DNA of 15,743 nucleotides from Lentisphaeria bacterium (GTDB taxonomy: Bacteria > Verrucomicrobiota > Lentisphaeria > JABSQK01 > UBA12247), in NCBI GenBank assembly GCA_003477185.1, contig DMTJ01000523.1:1-15743 (forward strand), read 5' to 3'. Positions 1 to 6,944 of this stretch are shown here, piece by piece. The translations under genes and the position numbers were made by a program. The notes beneath the pieces are model-generated. The model worked only from the letters and a program-made list of their open reading frames with translations, searched no databases and was not told the DNA's origin. How positions within the stretch are numbered: the stretch's first letter is position 1; each line of letters starts with the position of its first letter.

Positions 1-24
1 CCGTATGCTGCGCGCAGCATACGG
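1..24. repeat. Perfect 24-bp palindrome at the left edge
   Basis: CCGTATGCTGCG is followed directly by its exact reverse complement, giving 12-bp arms with no spacer. There is no T run after it on the plus strand. The sequence on its other side lies outside the window, so it could be the hairpin of a terminator for a minus-strand transcript, a REP-like element or an operator. The palindrome itself is seen directly; its role is unknown. Confidence 0.75.
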
Positions 25-366
25 ATCACGTTACATGGAGCCAGAGTAGGACCAGAAAATTGGGCAATGCCCTGGTGAAGTAGCGTGTTCTTCTCCCTTC
101 AATCTTCTTATGCCATTCGGGCGCTAGCTGGCAAAAACCGCAGTTAGCGCGACTCGGCTCAGAAAGCCAAGCTACCTGCTATGACTCATGATCCTACTTA
201 TTGCCACCGACACATCCTGCCGGTAAAAGGCGGGGCTATCGTGGTCCTATTTTTTACAGGAAGGTCAGGAAGGCGTGGTGCATGTCGCCCTCCATGCCTT
301 CTCACCCTTCTCTTGCTTCCTGTGAGAATTGGAATCATCGCGGTATGATTAGGGTGCCTTTGGGCC
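25..366. other. Intergenic stretch with several stem-loops, no convincing gene
   Basis: No frame here shows a recognisable protein. Three stem-loops follow each other on the plus strand. The first has arms GCGCTAGCT (121-129) and AGTTAGCGC (142-150) around a 12-nt loop. The second pairs GGCT (156-159) with AGCC (165-168). The third pairs CCTGCC (216-221) with GGCGGG (229-234), and a six-T run lies 15 nt further on (250-255). The last could be a weak plus-strand terminator, or the whole could be a structured leader or RNA. A frame starting near 201 has no family features and is not called. On the minus strand this is the region downstream of sufU; no clear terminator for sufU is seen. Confidence 0.35.
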
Positions 367-789
367 TCAACTGCGCTCTCCAGCGAGAAAGGCCTGGAGA
401 GCGAGCCAGGGCAAGGTGGCGCATTTGATTCGCATCGGGGTTTTGCGGAGTTCGCAAAGCGCAGTCATGCTGTCGTCTAAGCCGTGTTCCCAGGCGTCAC
501 GATGGTCGAAATAGGCCAGATAGGCCTCGATAATCTCGCTGGCTTCTTTGAGCTCTCGGTCGACGAGAAGCACGCTCTGAATAGAGGCAGAGGCCGTCAG
601 TACGGCGCAGCCTTTGACGCTGTAGCTAATGGTGGCCAGGCAACCTTGGTCAAGCTCTGCCTGGATGGAGATGGCGTCGCCACAAAGAGGATTGTTTAAG
701 AGGAAGTGCGGCTCGTCGGGGGCCCAGACGCTGGCATGGCGCGGGGTCCGGAAATGATCGAGCAGAATCGCCTGGTACGGAGAGCTCAC
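367..789 (-). CDS. sufU: SufU-type iron-sulfur cluster assembly scaffold
   Basis: A 140-residue protein of the IscU/SufU family, which helps assemble Fe-S clusters in the cytoplasm by accepting sulfur from a SufS-type cysteine desulfurase. The family ligand set is complete: Cys36 and Asp38 in NPLCGD, Cys61 in KGCAVLTASAS, and Cys123 in RIKCATLPW. The long gap between the second and third Cys, with the RIKCATLPW ending, fits SufU rather than IscU. The N-terminus (YQAILLDHFRTPRH) matches where the family normally begins, which supports the GTG start at 789. That GTG overlaps the TGA of the upstream gene by four bases (GTGA), implying translational coupling. No sufB, sufC, sufD or sufS is visible in the window, so it is separated from its usual partners here. 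One copy of the dispersed TGCGAACTSCGCA motif lies inside it. Confidence 0.9.
   Translation of the reverse strand: MSSPYQAILLDHFRTPRHASVWAPDEPHFLLNNPLCGDAISIQAELDQGCLATISYSVKGCAVLTASASIQSVLLVDRELKEASEIIEAYLAYFDHRDAWEHGLDDSMTALCELRKTPMRIKCATLPWLALQAFLAGERS
444..456 (-). repeat. Dispersed palindromic motif, copy 1 (in sufU)
   Basis: On the minus strand it reads TGCGAACTCCGCA. The plus strand shows arms TTTGCG and CGCAAA (442-447, 453-458) around GAGTT. It is read in sufU as Cys-Glu-Leu-Arg. Confidence 0.8.
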
Positions 790-1709
790 GTCTCGGTCCA
801 GGAGTCCACGATGAGGTCGAGGCCGCGCTTTACGTCCGGGCCTTCAACTTTGGAGCCGGGCTCAAGGACGAGGAGCGAGTGGTCGGGGATGTGGGGGCCG
901 AAGAGGGGGAAGTTGATCATGCCGCTGGGGGGCATCCGGTGGTCGCCGTCGGTGGGCACGACATCATGGATGTGCATGCCGCCCATGACGGGGCCGAGCT
1001 CGGCAAAGGATTGGACGTGACTGCCAAAACCAAGGTTCTCGCGAATCTGCGCGTGCCCGAAGTCGTGCCAGTAGCAGAGGTGGCTGTCGCCGAAGTGTTG
1101 GAGAATGGTCTTCACTTCGGCTTCGGTGGGGATGGCTTCGTAGGTGGGGAGGATCTCGAGCCCGAGCCGGACGCCAGTGGCTTCGAGGGTGGGAATGAGC
1201 CGCTCAAGGCCGCGCATGAGGAAGCCGAGCTGCGCAGTGACTTTCTTCTCTCGCTGGGTGATGAGCTTGAGCTTGAGCTTCTCGTAGGCATTGGTGTAGC
1301 GCTCGCCCTGGTCAGACATGGCCACGAGCTTGGGCGTGAGCGGCCGGATGGCGACATTTCCGCAGTGCATGACGACGAGCTTAGCGCCCATCTCGGCGGC
1401 AAACTGGATCGTCTGCGTGGTGCTCATAATGGCTGCTTCGTGAATCTGCCAGTGACCGACGGCGAGGGTGTAGAGCTCGGGACCACCGCGCGTGGCCTCG
1501 GGGGGGACGGGGCAGTAGTTGTGGACACTGTCGATGCGGACCTCGCCGGCATCCTGCTTGCGCTTGATGCCGTCTACGTGATAGCTGCGGAGGTCGTAGC
1601 CAAGCTCCAGACGGCGTATGCCAAGCTCCAGGATTTCATCCACGATGCCTTCGCCGGTCTTATGCCGCGATGCGTTCCAATGTGTAGAGATCGCGAACCT
1701 GTCGCGCAT
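786..1709 (-). CDS. Sugar phosphate isomerase/epimerase-like TIM barrel protein
   Basis: A protein of about 307 residues with the xylose isomerase-like (AP endonuclease 2 family) TIM barrel fold. From the ATG at 1709, the first strand is FAISTHW. Likely divalent-metal ligands appear in the expected order: Glu185 in LGLEILPTYE, the WHDFGHA segment (His215, Asp216, His219), the MHIHD segment (246-249) and Glu283 in LVLEPG. The substrate cannot be told; the family covers sugar and inositol isomerases and epimerases and some endonucleases. Start choice: a GTG at 1748 overlaps the stop of the upstream gene (GTGA) but has no Shine-Dalgarno. The ATG at 1709 has AGGGGG five bases upstream and begins exactly at the fold, so I prefer it; the longer form would add 13 residues. 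Its TGA overlaps the sufU start. It lies in a minus-strand operon between the LOG gene and sufU. Confidence 0.82.
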   Translation of the reverse strand: MRDRFAISTHWNASRHKTGEGIVDEILELGIRRLELGYDLRSYHVDGIKRKQDAGEVRIDSVHNYCPVPPEATRGGPELYTLAVGHWQIHEAAIMSTTQTIQFAAEMGAKLVVMHCGNVAIRPLTPKLVAMSDQGERYTNAYEKLKLKLITQREKKVTAQLGFLMRGLERLIPTLEATGVRLGLEILPTYEAIPTEAEVKTILQHFGDSHLCYWHDFGHAQIRENLGFGSHVQSFAELGPVMGGMHIHDVVPTDGDHRMPPSGMINFPLFGPHIPDHSLLVLEPGSKVEGPDVKRGLDLIVDSWTET

Positions 1710-1744
1710 CGTGTCCCCCTGAACGGTAGGAGCGGCGGTCTCGG

Positions 1745-2557
1745 TCACGAATAGCAGCGATCCAGTTCAGCGGTGAGGAAGTCAAATGCGGCGTCGACTT
1801 CGTCGAATTTGCTCATCAGATGGATGTCGGCAGCGGCGATGGTGCCCCACTTGACCATAGCGTCCAGATTCATCACTTCGTTCCAGTACTCGGTGCCATA
1901 GAGCACGATGGGCAGATAGCCGTCGGTCTTTTCAGTCTGGATCAGCGTGAGCAGCTCGAACATCTCATCGAAGGTGCCGAAGCCGCCAGGAAAGACGATG
2001 AGTGCCTTGGCTGGGTGAAAAAGCCAGAATTTACGGACGAAGAAGTAGTGGAATTCAAAGCACAGTTCGGGGTTTTGGAAGCCGTTTGGGCTTTGTTCGA
2101 AGGGCAGGCTGATATTCATGCCGATGGACTTCCCGCCGCCCAGCTGGGCACCACGATTGGCTGCTTCCATGATCCCGGGACCACCGCCGGTGCAGACATT
2201 GAAACGGTCTGGCGCGGCGTGGTTCTCTACGGACCACTCGGTGAGGCGCTTGGCGAGCTCCATCGCGTCTTTATAGTAGCGGGCCATCTTGTTGTTTCGC
2301 TCGGCCAGCTCCAGTGCTGCTTTGGCGGCAGGGCTGTCGTCGGTAGTGGCCTGTTGTTGCGCAGTTCGCAACTCACGAGCGGCCTCCTCTGGTGCCTTTG
2401 TCCGGGCAGACCCGAAGAAGACGACGGTATTGGAGATCTCGTTGGTCTTGAGACGCTCGCCAGGCTCGACCAGCTCACACTGAACCCGGATGGAGCGTGC
2501 TGCGCTGCTCTGGAGAAAGTCCAGATTTTTGTATGCTTTTACCGGGAGCTTAGTCAT
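1745..2557 (-). CDS. LOG-family (TIGR00730-type) nucleotide phosphoribohydrolase
   Basis: A 270-residue protein of the LOG family, often mislabelled lysine decarboxylase. Characterised members cleave nucleoside 5'-monophosphates to free base plus ribose 5-phosphate. The two signature loops are present: GGGPGIMEAANRGA (124-137) and PGGFGTFDE (190-198), with the conserved Arg175-Lys176 pair before the second. The Rossmann fold starts near TVVFFGSAR (44-52). About 40 residues precede it and an inserted Ala/Glu-rich helix region (about 55-95) follows, so it belongs with the longer LOG-like proteins rather than the short ~190-residue plant-type enzymes. The ATG at 2557 has a good AAGGAA six bases upstream. 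It follows the kinase gene by 103 bp and is coupled to the TIM barrel gene downstream. Whether the base released is a cytokinin or an ordinary purine/pyrimidine cannot be seen. Confidence 0.88.
   Translation of the reverse strand: MTKLPVKAYKNLDFLQSSAARSIRVQCELVEPGERLKTNEISNTVVFFGSARTKAPEEAARELRTAQQQATTDDSPAAKAALELAERNNKMARYYKDAMELAKRLTEWSVENHAAPDRFNVCTGGGPGIMEAANRGAQLGGGKSIGMNISLPFEQSPNGFQNPELCFEFHYFFVRKFWLFHPAKALIVFPGGFGTFDEMFELLTLIQTEKTDGYLPIVLYGTEYWNEVMNLDAMVKWGTIAAADIHLMSKFDEVDAAFDFLTAELDRCYS
2358..2370 (-). repeat. Dispersed palindromic motif, copy 2 (in the LOG gene)
   Basis: On the minus strand it reads TGCGAACTGCGCA. Perfect 6-bp arms GTTGCG and CGCAAC flank a 5-nt centre (2356-2372). 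It is read in the gene as Leu-Arg-Thr-Ala, a different frame from copy 1. Confidence 0.8.
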
Positions 2558-2660
2558 CGCTGTTCCTTTCGGGTGAGTGGGCCTGCAGAAGGTATAAAGG
2601 TGCTGGTCTGGACGGTATTTTCAACGAGCGCTTGCCCGCTTGTCTGCATCTGAGCAGCGG

Positions 2661-5261
2661 TCAACGTCGCGTGAGTGTGAGTTCAATGCCGGGGCGCGGC
2701 TCGAGATGCATGGAATGCCCGCCGTGGTACTCGACGTACCATTCCTGCACGTCGTTGCCGATGGAAACATACATGATGGAGCCATGCGTGTAAAAGGCGA
2801 CATTCGCGCCCTTGCCATCGAACGTGAGTTCGAAAGCACGGGTGCCGGTCATCATCATTTTGAACTTTGAGGGCTTGTTGGCGTATGCCGGTCCGCCGAA
2901 TTTGGTGGCGTTCCAGGAGCCGCGCAGCTGGCTGGCAAGTGCGTCTCCGGCGAGGATACCTGCCAGAACGCCGGGGCGCCCGTTAACCACGGCCCGTGCC
3001 TCACCAGGCATGTTGGACCGAAGGGCCAAGGCGGCGCGCAGGTGGGCCCGACTGACGTCGTCCGGCAGCATTTCGGTGCGCGCAGTCAGCTCCGCGTAGG
3101 CGAGATCGTTGGCGGTGAGACGTAGTTCACGTCCCTTGGCGCTGGCGTAAACAACTGAGCCCACACGGCGCACAATCTTGACTTCGCGGGCTCCGCGTAT
3201 GGTGCGCACGGTGATCGTCTGCCCGCGGTCGACCTCGTAGGTGCCCATGATGCGCTGCGGCCAATTCCTCAGTGTCTCAAGGTGTGCGATTTCCTGGATG
3301 ATCGCCTGGCGAACGTCCGCATACTTGCGGGAACGTTGCCCGATCTCCACAATTCGGGTGAACTCTGCGTGGTTATTTACCCGGATCTGGCCCCAGGCCT
3401 CACAGACCCAGCGCGTCACCAGCTCCTTGCGCTTGGCTTCCGCCTGCAGGAGATCAGCCTGTGCCAAGCGAGGTTTCTTGGTCTCTTCGGCAAATGGCCC
3501 GCGGTAGCGTTCATAGACCCGGGCCGCTGCGCTAAGCTGCCCGCGTACCGCGTACGGCTGGGCTTCGGCGCGGACTCCGGCGTAAATTTCGTTGGGGGCG
3601 AGGGCAAGTCGCTCCTTTAGCTTGCGAATTTCGTCATCGGCGACAAGCTCAAACTTGGTCCCCTTGCCATGGTCCTTCACCTTCTGGAAGTGCGCGATGG
3701 CTTGCTTGATACTGTACCGGTTCTGCCGCGCGAAGTTGCGGGCGAAGACCACCATTTCGTCGAGACGTTTCATGCGCTCACGCGCCAGCTGCTTCACCTC
3801 GGCTTCGGTGATTTTGGCTCCGATATGCGCATCGATGTCCCCGACCTCCACGCGTTCCTTCATCTCGTTCGCATGTTTTTTCTCCTTCGCCTCCGCTCGC
3901 TTGTCTTCAATGCTTTGTCGCGTCTGGTTGACGATGACCAGGATCACGGCAATCACCGTCAGGGCAATGAGAGCCACGACGGAATAGACGAGGCCATTGC
4001 TGGCCTTGGTCGGTGGTTTCCAGGCTGACTCCTTGGGCTTGGGAATCGGCTGGGCCGGGACGATCGCCGGGGCGGCTACGATGGTACTTCCGGCTGGCAC
4101 TTCGCCCTCGCCGTCATCTTCGGGCGCCAGCGCCACGGTGCGGTTGGCCTGTGTGGGCTTGAGCAGCGGAATATCGGCATCGGCCAGGAAGTCGTGGACC
4201 ATCGTCGGCGCCCCTTGGACCAGAGTCTCAGCATCTTCTGGATAGGCGGAGGTGCCCAGCACTGTGGGGGGCGCGTGACCGCGAGCTGCCGAGGCACGTG
4301 TACTCATCAATGTCTGACTGGAGAGAAGGGTACGAACCTCCTGGCCGAGCGCCTCCCAGGAAGCATGCCGATCGTTCGGGTCCTTCGCCATCATCTTGTG
4401 CAGCAAGGTGGCGGTGGATGCAGAAACGTCGGCCCGGCGTGTCCGCGGGTCTGGGAGCGGTGCGGTGACGTGCTTAGTGAGTACAGCCACGGCGCTCTGG
4501 GCATCAAACGGCCGCGTGCCGGTGATTAAGTGGTATAGCGTAGCTCCGAGTGCGTAGATATCTGAGCGAAAATCCATGGTCGGCAGAGACTGTGCCTGCT
4601 CCGGGCTCATGTAGTACGGGGTCCCGACGAACAAGCCGACCATCGTCAGCTTGCTGTCTTCGGTCATGGTTTTGGCGATTCCCATATCCATCAGCTTGAC
4701 CGTGCCATCACTGTCCACCATGATGTTCGCCGGTTTGATATCGCGATGCAGCAGGCCGTATTTGTTCCAAGCATAGCCGAGCGCATCGGCCATCTTCGCG
4801 CAGATCTCCAGGCCTTCTCTTTCACTGAACTGCTTCTCGCGTTCAAGACGGTCTGCCAGATCCTCGCCCTCTACGAACGACATCGCGAGAAAGTAAAAGC
4901 CGTCGTCCTCACCGGCATCAAAGGCACTGACGATGTTCGGATGGTCGAGCTTGCCAGCCATCTGGATCTCGTGCAGAAACCGCGTCAACAGTTCCGGGCT
5001 CCGGGTCATGGCTGGCGGCAGCACCTTAAGCGCTACGTCACGATCTAGGGCAACCTGTTTGGCTAGGAAGACCTCTCCCATGCCGCCAACGCCCACACGA
5101 CGCAGCACTTCGAAGCCGCCCAGCCGGGATCCAGGCCAAATCCCCGCAGCAGGGACCAACAGAACTGTGTCACAATTCGGACAGCCAAGCTGATCGCCGC
5201 AGAGCTCACTCTCTGCTTCGATCGCCACGCCGCAATTGAAACAGGTAAATGCGATTTCCAT
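2661..5261 (-). CDS. Zinc-ribbon Ser/Thr protein kinase with transmembrane segment and large C-terminal region
   Basis: An 866-residue Hanks-type (PknB-like) kinase. Residues 1-35 form a zinc ribbon (Cys7-x2-Cys10, Cys27-x2-Cys30). The kinase domain spans about 50-313: glycine loop GVGGMG (57-62), ATP-binding Lys79 in VALKVL, catalytic HRDIKPAN (172-179), DMG in place of the usual DFG (192-194), and GTPYYMSPEQ (213-222). All catalytic residues are present, so it should be active. A Pro/Ala-rich linker follows, then one transmembrane helix (about 424-446) and a 420-residue C-terminal region. That region starts with charged, probably coiled-coil sequence and ends in a beta-rich part from about 780 (GSWNATKFGG) that resembles no domain I can name. 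The tail probably lies across the membrane and may act as a sensor. The ATG at 5261 has GAGG upstream and leads straight into the zinc ribbon. The gene lies 103 bp before the LOG gene and is divergent from a decayed receiver-kinase gene. Confidence 0.93.
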   Translation of the reverse strand: MEIAFTCFNCGVAIEAESELCGDQLGCPNCDTVLLVPAAGIWPGSRLGGFEVLRRVGVGGMGEVFLAKQVALDRDVALKVLPPAMTRSPELLTRFLHEIQMAGKLDHPNIVSAFDAGEDDGFYFLAMSFVEGEDLADRLEREKQFSEREGLEICAKMADALGYAWNKYGLLHRDIKPANIMVDSDGTVKLMDMGIAKTMTEDSKLTMVGLFVGTPYYMSPEQAQSLPTMDFRSDIYALGATLYHLITGTRPFDAQSAVAVLTKHVTAPLPDPRTRRADVSASTATLLHKMMAKDPNDRHASWEALGQEVRTLLSSQTLMSTRASAARGHAPPTVLGTSAYPEDAETLVQGAPTMVHDFLADADIPLLKPTQANRTVALAPEDDGEGEVPAGSTIVAAPAIVPAQPIPKPKESAWKPPTKASNGLVYSVVALIALTVIAVILVIVNQTRQSIEDKRAEAKEKKHANEMKERVEVGDIDAHIGAKITEAEVKQLARERMKRLDEMVVFARNFARQNRYSIKQAIAHFQKVKDHGKGTKFELVADDEIRKLKERLALAPNEIYAGVRAEAQPYAVRGQLSAAARVYERYRGPFAEETKKPRLAQADLLQAEAKRKELVTRWVCEAWGQIRVNNHAEFTRIVEIGQRSRKYADVRQAIIQEIAHLETLRNWPQRIMGTYEVDRGQTITVRTIRGAREVKIVRRVGSVVYASAKGRELRLTANDLAYAELTARTEMLPDDVSRAHLRAALALRSNMPGEARAVVNGRPGVLAGILAGDALASQLRGSWNATKFGGPAYANKPSKFKMMMTGTRAFELTFDGKGANVAFYTHGSIMYVSIGNDVQEWYVEYHGGHSMHLEPRPGIELTLTRR

Positions 5262-5423
5262 GGGGCCTCGCAGGCGGGGGTAACGATGGCGGCTACACCG
5301 GTAGCCGTTGTCGCAAAGTGTTTAGGTTTACCTGACTTTCAAGGCAGATTTGGGGAGATCCTGATGCAGCGCCGCGTGCGGACCAAAGGAATGCGACGCG
5401 CTTGCCTGCCCACGACAGTACAG

Positions 5424-5446
5424 ATCGGCGCCTTACTATCGCCGAT
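5424..5446. repeat. Inverted repeat, 7-bp arms and 9-nt loop
   Basis: ATCGGCG (5424-5430) and CGCCGAT (5440-5446) are perfect complements. There is no T run on either side, so it is more likely an operator or leader hairpin than a terminator. It covers the end of the six-codon frame at 5436-5456. Confidence 0.5.
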
Positions 5447-5456
5447 GCTTGCTCAC
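5436..5456 (-). other. Possible six-codon leader frame with strong Shine-Dalgarno
   Basis: On the minus strand a full AGGAGGT (5471-5465) stands 8 nt before GTG, followed by AGC AAG CAT CGG CGA and TAG. It lies about 175 bp upstream of the kinase start and on the same strand. It may be a leader peptide, or the remains of a lost gene start. The Shine-Dalgarno is seen directly; translation is an inference. Confidence 0.25.
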
Positions 5457-5482
5457 AATGGTGCACCTCCTGTGTCAGAGAA

Positions 5483-5498
5483 GAATAAAACTTTATTC
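5483..5498. promoter_or_regulatory. AT-rich 16-bp palindrome, candidate operator
   Basis: GAATAAA and TTTATTC are perfect 7-bp complements around a 2-bp centre. It lies 11 bp upstream (minus-strand sense) of the AGGAGGT at 5465-5471. It looks like a dimeric repressor site, or part of the kinase promoter region. Confidence 0.35.
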
Positions 5499-5621
5499 GT
5501 ACGGAAATAGTCTATCTATCGTGACGCGCGGAAGATATCGCACTGGGGAACGCTTGTGGCTTTCGTACCTAAAATAAACCGCCTACTAAAACGCACCGTA
5601 TATTTTCGTTAACAAGTCATT

Positions 5622-6941
5622 GTGGCTGACGCTGATCCAACGATAAGTGGCATCGCTACCCGAGCGCTACCCGGCGCCGACTGCAAGACCTATATGAATA
5701 GTGCTGAACTGCTGGGCCTTCTCGAGCAAGGGAATCAAAAAACCGGGTTCTTTTTCAAGCAACGGAGTTACCCGATTGCGAGCCGATCGAGCTGTTAAGA
5801 ATCATCCGCAAGCGATGGCCAGCCCTGCCGTTAATTGTCTGTGGAAAATCCGTGGAGATGGACGTGGCGGTTTCCGCAATGAAGCTGGGGGCCTTGGATG
5901 TGCTGGATAAACCCTTTAGTCCCGATCGATTGCATGACAGTACGCACCGCCTGTACCGAGAGCGACAAAGCCAGCCGATCATTCCGTTCGAATCCTCAGT
6001 TGGCCTTTACGCTGTCGTCGGCGTATTTGGGGAAGGCGCGATGGGCAGAGCGTTTAAGGTACGCCGCGGGCACGACCTTTATGCGCTTATGCTGCTTAGG
6101 TCTGCCATCCCGCACGAGTCCAGTGCCATCATGCGCTGGCGGCGCTTTTCACACCAGGCGAAGGCACTCAGGGAGGTGCAGGCCCCAACATTGTCTGTTT
6201 GGTAGAATACGGGGTCTTTCTCGAGCGTAACGTACCGTATCTGGTCACGGAGTTTCTGGAGGACGTGAGCTTGTGAGACTAGATGAAGGCCAGTGCCCTC
6301 TGATTTGAGGGCAAGCTGTTTATCCTCAACGAGATACTCCGGGCGCAGAAATCGCTCCACAAAACCGGCATATTTCACCGAGATGTGAAACCCGGGAACA
6401 TCATACTCTGCATAGACTGCCGGGTGGTTATAATTGACTTTGGCCTAGCGCATATCCTCGACTTTTCGATCACAGAGACCACGATCTCATAGGGTTCCCC
6501 AGTTATCTGCCCCCTCGGGCCGTTGAAGGGGCCAAAATTGACCATCGGACAGACCCGTGGGCGTTTGGCGCTCTCGCCTATGAGCTCCTGGGCGGCGAAC
6601 GCCCATTCGACAGCCCGCCTTTTTCTGGCGTGGTGCTAAATATTCTGAGTCCCCAGACAGGTCATCCTTGTGCGTCGGTGCCAGAGTTCCACGCACCGCT
6701 GGCGGAGGTCCTGCGGGCGCTGATGGCCAAATCCCGCGCCCTCCACTATCAGCACGCGGAGGAAGCGCTGGAAGACTGGGATCATGCGGTAGCTGGTTTC
6801 GCACTGCACTACGCCGAGGACCGCCTTCCGGAAATATTGCCCGACGAAGAACGACGCGCCCACGACCCAAAACCCGCGCCCCCGCGCTTGCCCATTCAAC
6901 CGCAGGCTGGTAGTACTATGGTTTTCCGAAAATTTTGGTGA
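5622..6941 (+). pseudogene. Decayed receiver domain-Ser/Thr kinase fusion gene
   Basis: No long frame exists, but family motifs can be followed through shifting frames. In frame one (from 5622) a receiver start reads VADADPTISG and later SAELLGLLEQG and GFFFKQRS. From about 5768 the frame moves by one lost base and continues LPDCEPIELLR, then LGALDVLDKPFSPDRL, the end of a FixJ/NtrC-like receiver. A kinase follows: GEGAMG loop (6029-6046), then a second lost base in the C run at 6183-6186, then PNIVCLVEYG and YLVTEFLE. Stops occur at 6274, 6280, 6301 and 6490. HRDVKPGN begins at 6376 and DFGLA at 6436. A third shift near 6490 leads to GFPSYLPPRAVEG and HRTDPWAFGALAYELLGG, ending at TGA 6939-6941. 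The kinase Lys and the receiver phospho-acceptor Asp (a Gln by alignment) are also lost. No ribosome site precedes 5622. It ends 3 bp before gor, so it was probably the first gene of that operon. Confidence 0.85.
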
Positions 6942-6944
6942 CAT

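Larger units (their letters stand above)
5262..5621. promoter_or_regulatory. Divergent intergenic region upstream of the kinase
   Basis: These 360 bp separate the minus-strand kinase from the plus-strand pseudogene and should hold the promoters of both. No clear sigma-70 -35/-10 pair could be picked out with confidence. The half nearer the pseudogene is AT-rich (for example 5563-5610). The half nearer the kinase holds a 16-bp palindrome, a strong Shine-Dalgarno with a six-codon frame, and a 7-bp inverted repeat, all listed separately. A plus-strand frame at 5286-5510 has no recognisable features and is not called. Confidence 0.5.

Noticed and set aside
121..210. Cyclic-di-GMP-I riboswitch
   Set aside because: Only short pieces resemble the consensus (GGCAAA-ACC, AAAGCC); the GACGC stretch, the tetraloop receptor and the closing helix could not be placed.
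201..428. 75-residue plus-strand frame near the left edge
   Set aside because: No family features, no good ribosome site, and its end runs into sufU.
879..1754. 291-residue plus-strand frame
   Set aside because: It lies opposite the TIM barrel gene, is repetitive in Val/Gly/Glu and has no family motif; the minus-strand frame carries clear metal-site motifs.
1820..2653. 277-residue plus-strand frame
   Set aside because: It is antisense to the LOG gene, whose GGGPGIME and PGGFGT motifs are clear; no independent signal on the plus strand.
5286..5510. 74-residue plus-strand frame upstream of the pseudogene
   Set aside because: No recognisable features and it overlaps the regulatory elements of the kinase.
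5980..6002. tRNA T-arm-like GTTCGAATCC
   Set aside because: The flanking bases do not form the T stem and no acceptor or anticodon arm is found; it lies within the decayed kinase gene.
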